Position numbers and translations under genes: made by a program
Shown: piece after piece, positions 59,039 through 64,000 of the stretch
How the letters are laid out: each line of letters begins with the position of its first letter
Position numbering within the stretch: position 1 is the stretch's first letter
The notes under the pieces: generated by a model
Databases searched by the model: none
Told to the model about the DNA's origin: nothing
The model's input: the letters and a program-made list of their open reading frames with translations, nothing else
From: Streptomyces umbrinus
GTDB taxonomy: Bacteria; Actinomycetota; Actinomycetes; Streptomycetales; Streptomycetaceae
Direction of reading: 5' to 3'
DNA: 64,000 nucleotides
Assembly: GCF_030817415.1 (NCBI RefSeq)
Contig: NZ_JAUSZI010000002.1
Location: 8,680,001-8,744,000, forward strand

Positions 59039-60265
59039 TCAGACAGGCCTCGCTCCGTTCAGTGCCCCATGCGGGTCGAGGACGTACTTGCGGCTGGCGC
59101 CCTGATCGAACTCGGCGTAGCCGCGCGGAGCGTCCTCCAGACCGATCACCGTCGCGTTGACGGCCTTGGCGATGTGCACCCGCTCGTGCAGGATCGCCTT
59201 CATCAGGCCCCGGTGGTACTGCATCACCGGGCACTGACCGGTCGTGAAGCGGTGGCTCTTCGCCCACCCCAGACCGAGCCGGACCTTCAGCGTCCCGGTC
59301 CGCGCGTCCTGGTCGATCCCGCCGGGGTCGTCCGTGACGTACAGGCCCGGAATGCCGAGCGCGCCACCCGCGCGTGTGATGCCCATCAGCGAGTTGAGGA
59401 CCGTGGCGGGTGCCTCCGGGGCATCGGGCCCGTGGGCCCGCGCCTCGAAACCGACCGCGTCGACGGCCACGTCCACCTCCGGCTCACCCAGGAGCTGGTC
59501 GATCTGCTCGCCCACGTCGCCCCGGCTGACGTCGACCGTCTCGCAGCCGAAACTCCTGGCCTGCGCGAGACGTTCTGCGTTCAGGTCACCGACGATGACG
59601 ACGGCGGCGCCCAGCAGCTGCGCCGACGCCGCGGCCGCGAGACCGACCGGCCCCGCCCCGGCGACGTACACCGTCGAGCCGACGCCGGCGCCCGCGGTCA
59701 CCGCGCCGTGGAACCCGGTCGGGAAGATGTCCGACAGCATGGTCAGATCGAGGAGCTTCTCGCGCGCATGGTCCCGGTCCGGGAACCGCAGCAGGTTGAA
59801 GTCCGCGTACGGGACCATGGCGTACTCCGCCTGGCCGCCGACCCAGCCGCCCATGTCGACATAGCCGTAGGCCGCCCCGGGGCGGGCCGGGTTGACGTTC
59901 AGACAGATGCCGGTCTTGCGTTCCTTGCAGTTGCGGCACCGTCCGCATGCGATGTTGAACGGCACCGAGACGATGTCCCCGACCTCGACGAACTCGACGT
60001 CCGGGCCTCGCTCCACGACCTCCCCGGTGATTTCGTGCCCGAGGACGAGCCCCTCGGGCGCTGTCGTCCGGCCGCGCACCATGTGCTGGTCGCTGCCGCA
60101 GATATTGCTGGCGAGCACCTTGAGGATGACTCCGTGCCGGCACTTGCGGCCGATGTTCGCGGACGCCACCCCTGGCCCGTCCTGCAGTTCGAGCGTCGGG
60201 TAGTCGATGGTCCTGACTTCCACCGCGCCCGGCTTGAGATACGCGACTGCCCGGTTCCCGCTCAT
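59039..60265 (-). CDS. fdhA: Glutathione-independent formaldehyde dehydrogenase
   Basis: A 408-residue zinc alcohol-dehydrogenase family enzyme. Catalytic zinc ligands are in NICGSDQHMVRG and GHEITGEV, structural zinc Cys in CGRCRNCKERKTGIC, and the NAD site is VYVAGAGPVGLAAAASAQLL. The insert FPTGFHGAVTAGAGVG is typical of FdhA, which oxidises formaldehyde to formate with NAD and no glutathione. ATG 60265. Confidence 0.94.
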   Translation of the reverse strand: MSGNRAVAYLKPGAVEVRTIDYPTLELQDGPGVASANIGRKCRHGVILKVLASNICGSDQHMVRGRTTAPEGLVLGHEITGEVVERGPDVEFVEVGDIVSVPFNIACGRCRNCKERKTGICLNVNPARPGAAYGYVDMGGWVGGQAEYAMVPYADFNLLRFPDRDHAREKLLDLTMLSDIFPTGFHGAVTAGAGVGSTVYVAGAGPVGLAAAASAQLLGAAVVIVGDLNAERLAQARSFGCETVDVSRGDVGEQIDQLLGEPEVDVAVDAVGFEARAHGPDAPEAPATVLNSLMGITRAGGALGIPGLYVTDDPGGIDQDARTGTLKVRLGLGWAKSHRFTTGQCPVMQYHRGLMKAILHERVHIAKAVNATVIGLEDAPRGYAEFDQGASRKYVLDPHGALNGARPV

Positions 60266-60382
60266 ACGTGATCGCCGTCCCTTCGGCCCCCGTGACTTCG
60301 GATGCCAGTGGCTGTGCGCATGGCGGAGTCTGCTACCGCCGCACCGTTCCGGCCAGCCTTCGCGCGGGTCTCCGTGCGTACG

Positions 60383-61690
60383 TCACGATGTGGCGGTCCG
60401 GCCCCGGGTGAACAGCGCCAGGGCGCCGAGCGGCAACAGCAGACAGGCGGCGACGAGGTTCAGCCAGCCGTAGCTCGCCTGGGCGACGACGAGGCCGGCC
60501 GCCGCGCCGCCGAGTCCCGCCGCCGTGTTCATGGTCAGGTCGGACAGCCCCTGTGCGGCGGCGCGCGCGGGCTGCGGCACGGAGTCCGTCAGGAGCGCGG
60601 AGCCGGAGACGAGACCGGCCGACCAGCCGAGACCCAGGACGAAGAGCCCGACGGCGGTCTGCGTGTGACTGGCGCCCGCCGTGCCCGCGAGCAGCGCCGC
60701 GCAGGCCAGCAGCCCCACGGCAAGACCGATCACCGGCAGCCGCCCGAACCGGTCGGACAGCCGTCCCATGACGGGCGAGAACGCGAACATGCCCGCGATG
60801 TGGATGCTGATGACCAGCCCGATCAGATCGATGCTCGCGCCGTGGTGACCGAGATCGACCGGCGTCATCGACATCACCGACACCATCGCCGTGTGCGAGA
60901 CGGCCACGGTCACCAGGGCCAGCCGGGCCCGCGGCGAGGCCCGGACGGCGGCCGCCCCCGCCCGTATGGAACGCGCGGCGGGGGACTGCTCCTCGACCGG
61001 CGCCAGCGCACGCGCGGTGAGCAGCGGGTCGGGCCGCAGCAGCACCGCGACCAGGAGCGCCGATATGAGGAAGACCCCGGCCGCCCAGAGGAACGGTCCC
61101 GCCGCCTCCGGTATGCCGAGCCCGGAGACGCTGCGGCCGGCGGGCGCGGCGATGTTGGGGCCGAGGACCGCGCCGATCGTCGTGGCCCACACGACGTTCG
61201 AGATGGCCCGTGCCCGCCGCTGCGGCTCGGCCAGGTCCGCTGCCGCGAAGCGCGCCTGCAGATTCGCGGACGAGGCCGCGCCGAACCCCGCCATGCCGAG
61301 CAGCAGCAGCGGAAAGTTGTTCATCCCCGCGGCGACCACGACGATCCCCGCCCCCAACGCTCCGATGAGGTACGCCAGCACGAGCCCCGGCCGACGGCCG
61401 CGCGCGGTCATCAGCGCGGCGAGTGGCACGGAGAGCACGGCCGTCCCCGTGACCGTCGCGGTGGGCGCCAGCCCGGCCAGCGACTCGGTGCCGGCGACCT
61501 CCTGGGCCAGTACGACCGCGAGCGCGATGCCCGTGGCCACACCGAGCCCGCCGAGGATCTGGCTGGCGACGAGAACCGCGGATATCCGGCGCCGCAGGGC
61601 CGGCAGTGCCTCCGCGTCGACAGGCCCGGCGACCGGCCGCTCGACGGCGGTCACCGAGACCGGCCCGGGGCGTCGCAGCCGAACGGGCAT
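60383..61690 (-). CDS. MFS transporter
   Basis: A 435-residue protein with about 12 hydrophobic helices in two halves. Loop signatures are LMTARGRRPGLVLAYLIGA and MGRLSDRFGRLPVIGLA (between helices 2-3 and 8-9). The likely direction is export, but the substrate is unknown. ATG 61690 has only a weak ribosome site; the frame is open further up to 61840. Confidence 0.9.
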   Translation of the reverse strand: MPVRLRRPGPVSVTAVERPVAGPVDAEALPALRRRISAVLVASQILGGLGVATGIALAVVLAQEVAGTESLAGLAPTATVTGTAVLSVPLAALMTARGRRPGLVLAYLIGALGAGIVVVAAGMNNFPLLLLGMAGFGAASSANLQARFAAADLAEPQRRARAISNVVWATTIGAVLGPNIAAPAGRSVSGLGIPEAAGPFLWAAGVFLISALLVAVLLRPDPLLTARALAPVEEQSPAARSIRAGAAAVRASPRARLALVTVAVSHTAMVSVMSMTPVDLGHHGASIDLIGLVISIHIAGMFAFSPVMGRLSDRFGRLPVIGLAVGLLACAALLAGTAGASHTQTAVGLFVLGLGWSAGLVSGSALLTDSVPQPARAAAQGLSDLTMNTAAGLGGAAAGLVVAQASYGWLNLVAACLLLPLGALALFTRGRTATS

Positions 61691-61907
61691 ACTGCGCCTG
61701 GTCCTGCGGCCCGCACCATTTCGGGCACATGCCCGCGCGTGATCGATGTGGTCACCGGCGCATCCTCCCCCTTGTCCTGAGCTCAGGACACCTTCACGAC
61801 AACAGCGACCGCGCCCCCACGGCCGAGCGCTTCGAGACACCCCTCAGCACGGAGGCGCCTTCCCCCCAGGCACCCTTCCCGCAGGCACCTTCAGCACCGA
61901 GGCACCC

Positions 61908-62462
61908 TCAGAACAACGGCTCTGGCAGCACGCCTTCCAGCGCCAGCAGCTTCCGCTTGGTCTCCAGGCCGCCCCCGAACCCGCCGATCCCGCCGTCACT
62001 CTCCACCACCCGGTGGCACGGCACGACGACCGGCAGTGGATTGGCAGCCATGGCCATGCCCACGGCCTGGGCCGCCCCCGGCTGGCCGACCCGCCGGGCC
62101 AGGTCGCCGTACCCCACCACGGAGCCGTACCGAACGCCGGACGCCAGCTCGCGCAGCACCTGGCGGTTGAACCCGGAGATCAGGGACCAGTCCAGCGGCA
62201 GCTCGAAGTCCTTGCGCTCGCCCGCGAAGTACGCCGCGATCTGGCGTATCGCCTCGGCCAGGAGCGGGGACTCCGGTGCCTCGACGGGCTCGGTGCCGAA
62301 CCGGGATCCGAGCCGGTCGAGGGTCTTGTCGCACACCGCGTCCGTGGCGTGGAAACCGACGCTGACCAGGCCTTCGCCGGTCGCGGCCAGCAGCAGCGGA
62401 CCGATGTCGCTGTCGACGACGGTCCACACCACTCGCTGCTCGTTCTGCCCATGGCTGTCCAT
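61908..62462 (-). CDS. ogt: Methylated-DNA-[protein]-cysteine S-methyltransferase
   Basis: A 184-residue DNA repair protein that removes methyl groups from O6-methylguanine to its own Cys. The active site is NPLPVVVPCHRVVESDG, with FNRQVLRELASGVRYGSVVG as the DNA-binding HTH part. ATG 62462. A 217-base upstream gap toward the MFS gene contains GGCACCTTCAGCACCGAG-like imperfect repeats. Confidence 0.93.
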   Translation of the reverse strand: MDSHGQNEQRVVWTVVDSDIGPLLLAATGEGLVSVGFHATDAVCDKTLDRLGSRFGTEPVEAPESPLLAEAIRQIAAYFAGERKDFELPLDWSLISGFNRQVLRELASGVRYGSVVGYGDLARRVGQPGAAQAVGMAMAANPLPVVVPCHRVVESDGGIGGFGGGLETKRKLLALEGVLPEPLF

Positions 62463-62492
62463 GCGCTCCACGGTACGGCGCACCACTGACAA

Positions 62493-62534
62493 CGCCGGTG
62501 GCACGGACGCATGCGAGCGTCCGTGCCACCGGCG
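62493..62534. terminator. Hairpin between GDPD and ogt genes
   Basis: CGCCGGTGGCACGGACGC pairs perfectly with its complement (62493-62510, 62517-62534) around ATGCGA, 20 bases beyond the phosphodiesterase stop. Confidence 0.88.
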
Positions 62535-62553
62535 GGAGCTGGTGAAGGCGGGT

Positions 62554-63429
62554 TCAGCGCTCGTTCAGCGCCTCCCGCACCACGTCCGGCTTGTTCGTGA
62601 TGACGCCGTCCACGCCGAAGCCCTCGACGCGCCGTGCGTCCGCCGCGGTGTCGACGGTCCAGGTGGAGATCTCCAGCGGCTTGCCGTGCGGCCCTTCGAG
62701 CGCGTGGATCGCGGTGACGTAGCCGAGGGAGATCGTCGTGTGCGACGAGTTGATCTGGTCGGCGAACTGCGCGTACGCGGGCAGCTCCGCGACCGGCGGC
62801 GTACCCAGGAAACCCGTCTTGATGTCGGGCCGCAGCGCGTGCACCGCCCGAATGCTGTCCGCGCTGAAACTCTGTACGACCAGCTTGCTCCGAACGTGGG
62901 CCGGACCGAGCCAGCCCTCGTTGCTGAGGACCTTGAGGGTCTCCCGCTCGATGCCCGGGTAGAGCGCGGGATTCTTGATCTCCAGGACGAGTTTCTGGTG
63001 ATTGCGTGAAACCCGGTTCATGTACTGCGTCAGGGTCGGTACGCGCGCGCCCGCGAACCGGGGGCTGAACCAGCTGCCCGCGTCGAGGCGCGCGATCTCC
63101 GCGGCGGTGAAGTCCTTGACCTTCCAGGGCGCCCGCCCGGGGAAGACCTCCTCGACGTCGGTCGTGCGGGTCAGGCTGTCGTCGTGGATCACCACGAGCT
63201 CGCCGTCCTTGGTGCGCTGGACGTCGTTCTCGACCCAGCGGAACCCTAGGTCGTCGGCCTTGTCGATGGCGGCCAGGGTGTTCTCGGGGGCGTAGGCCGA
63301 GGCGCCGCGGTGGGCGATCACCTGAGTCCGGTCGGTGTCCGGCGCGGCGTGGGCGGTGGGTGCGGGGAGAACAACGACAGCGGCTCCCAGGAGCGCGGTG
63401 GTCGTGGCGGCGGCAGCGCGCGCGTGCAT
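62554..63429 (-). CDS. Secreted glycerophosphodiester phosphodiesterase
   Basis: A 291-residue protein. A signal peptide (ARAAAATTTALLGAAVVVLP, cut near AHA at about residue 28) precedes the GDPD barrel: VIAHRGASAYAPENTLAAID, WVENDVQRTKDGELVVIHDD (metal Glu and His), and LVLEIKNPAL. It hydrolyses glycerophosphodiesters outside the cell to glycerol 3-phosphate, useful under phosphate limitation. ATG 63429 follows AAGGAG. Confidence 0.94.
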   Translation of the reverse strand: MHARAAAATTTALLGAAVVVLPAPTAHAAPDTDRTQVIAHRGASAYAPENTLAAIDKADDLGFRWVENDVQRTKDGELVVIHDDSLTRTTDVEEVFPGRAPWKVKDFTAAEIARLDAGSWFSPRFAGARVPTLTQYMNRVSRNHQKLVLEIKNPALYPGIERETLKVLSNEGWLGPAHVRSKLVVQSFSADSIRAVHALRPDIKTGFLGTPPVAELPAYAQFADQINSSHTTISLGYVTAIHALEGPHGKPLEISTWTVDTAADARRVEGFGVDGVITNKPDVVREALNER

Positions 63430-63544
63430 GCGTACTCCTTGCGTCTGTGTTCACGGACCGTCCTAGAGTGACAGCAGAGGGTCAACAGTAGGGGGGTGCA
63501 GGATGGCCACAGATTGAATGGAGTTGCCCATGTCCGATCACGCG

Positions 63545-63562
63545 TGCCGCACAAGTGCGGCA
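63545..63562. other. Short perfect palindrome upstream of the MHYT gene
   Basis: TGCCGCAC-AA-GTGCGGCA in the 276-base gap between the divergent GDPD and MHYT genes. Its loop is too short for a typical terminator; it could be an operator. Confidence 0.5.
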
Positions 63563-63705
63563 AGGCCGTGATTCTTTGCCGGAAAATCGTTCGAGCGTTC
63601 CGGGGCGAGTCATACTCTCTGCGTCAACCCTGACCGCCGTGGCGGTCCTGGGACGGGGCATCTCACGAATTTCCGGGACTCAACAGGGCGGAAGGGCAAC
63701 CGCGC

Positions 63706-64000
63706 ATGCAGGGCACGATCGACGGATTCAGCTACGGACTCGTCACGCCGCTGGTGGCGTATCTGATGGCCTGCCTCGGTGGAGCGCTGGGCCTGCGCTG
63801 CACCACGAGATCGATGCTCGTCACCCGCTCCTGGCGACCGGGCTGGCTCGCCCTCGGATCGGCGGCGATCGGTTCCGGCATATGGACCATGCACTTCATC
63901 GCGATGATGGGTTTCTCCGTCCAGGGAACCCCGATCCGCTACGACAAACTGACGACGTTCGCGAGCCTCGGCGTCGCGATCGTCATGGTCGGCATCGGAA
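63706..64000 (+). CDS. MHYT-domain membrane sensor, N-terminal part (3' end outside window)
   Basis: 98 residues are visible. Three hydrophobic helices and the motif GIWTMHFIAMMGFSVQG match the MHYT domain, which is thought to bind a metal and sense diatomic gases. The rest of the protein lies beyond the window. ATG 63706 follows GGAAGGG. Divergent from the glycerophosphodiesterase. Confidence 0.88.
   Translation, partial: MQGTIDGFSYGLVTPLVAYLMACLGGALGLRCTTRSMLVTRSWRPGWLALGSAAIGSGIWTMHFIAMMGFSVQGTPIRYDKLTTFASLGVAIVMVGIG

Noticed and set aside
63440..63490. PHO-box-like direct repeats upstream of the glycerophosphodiesterase
   Set aside because: GTTGACC fits the consensus, but the next repeat is not at 11-bp spacing and matches poorly.

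Overview
The window is about 72% G+C with strong G/C third-position bias, many GTG starts, Tat signal peptides, a DUF397/WhiJ-like triad and dispersed Streptomyces-type intergenic repeats. It is chromosomal DNA from a Streptomyces or a very close relative. No phage, insertion sequence, CRISPR array or rRNA gene was seen. Most of it is housekeeping or conserved accessory DNA; the unusual part lies at about 26.8-30.2 kb.

Layout. 0-5 kb: end of a lytic transglycosylase with a large terminator, a tiny membrane peptide, a DUF3068 protein and the hrpB helicase. 5-12 kb: a methyltransferase without a normal start codon, rpsA with a clear promoter and terminator, a Tat-exported FAD amine oxidase, a PAC2 protein, coaE and a TPR protein. 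12-16.8 kb: DUF6343, a GNAT-like acyltransferase, a methyltransferase carrying an in-frame repeat, DoxX, an S4 RNA-binding protein, family-5 uracil-DNA glycosylase and a [2Fe-2S] protein. 16.8-20 kb: a frameshifted GntR regulator divergent from an NCS1 transporter and a hydantoin-racemase-like protein, with a TTTGGTATACCAAA operator between them. 20-26.4 kb: GH6 protein, gamma-carbonic-anhydrase-like protein, RidA, secreted asparaginase, MazG-like protein and a peptidoglycan amidase. 26.8-30.2 kb: a hemerythrin gene with an in-frame amber codon, a protein ending in a RHIM/BASS-like amyloid motif, a 15-bp repeat array before a nucleotidyltransferase, a DUF7873-type gene, and two tRNA-like elements whose halves are in permuted order (3' half before 5' half). 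30.5-40.5 kb: FUSC transporter, EEP nuclease, amidohydrolase, P450, DUF899, ABC exporter. 40.5-42.5 kb: anti-sigma kinase, WhiJ-like regulator and DUF397, with palindromes in the shared promoter region. 42.6-53.4 kb: phosphatase, membrane protein and PEP-utilising enzyme, MocR regulator with its divergent AhpD-like target, a stand-alone GltD, DUF1772, DUF2293, PPOX oxidoreductase and a uridine-kinase-like protein. 53.5-64 kb: CBS protein, CorA, methyltransferase, pseudouridine catabolism (psuG and kinase), VOC protein, glutathione-independent formaldehyde dehydrogenase, MFS transporter, ogt, a secreted glycerophosphodiesterase and the start of an MHYT sensor.

Genes that work together: GntR/NCS1/racemase (hydantoin- or nucleobase-type compounds), psuG with its kinase (pseudouridine), MocR with the carboxymuconolactone-decarboxylase-family protein, and the RsbW/WhiJ/DUF397 triad. 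The strongest candidate for something undescribed is the pair of permuted tRNA-like elements at 29920-30169, directly behind the DUF7873-type gene. All structural assignments come from reading the sequence; no database search was run.
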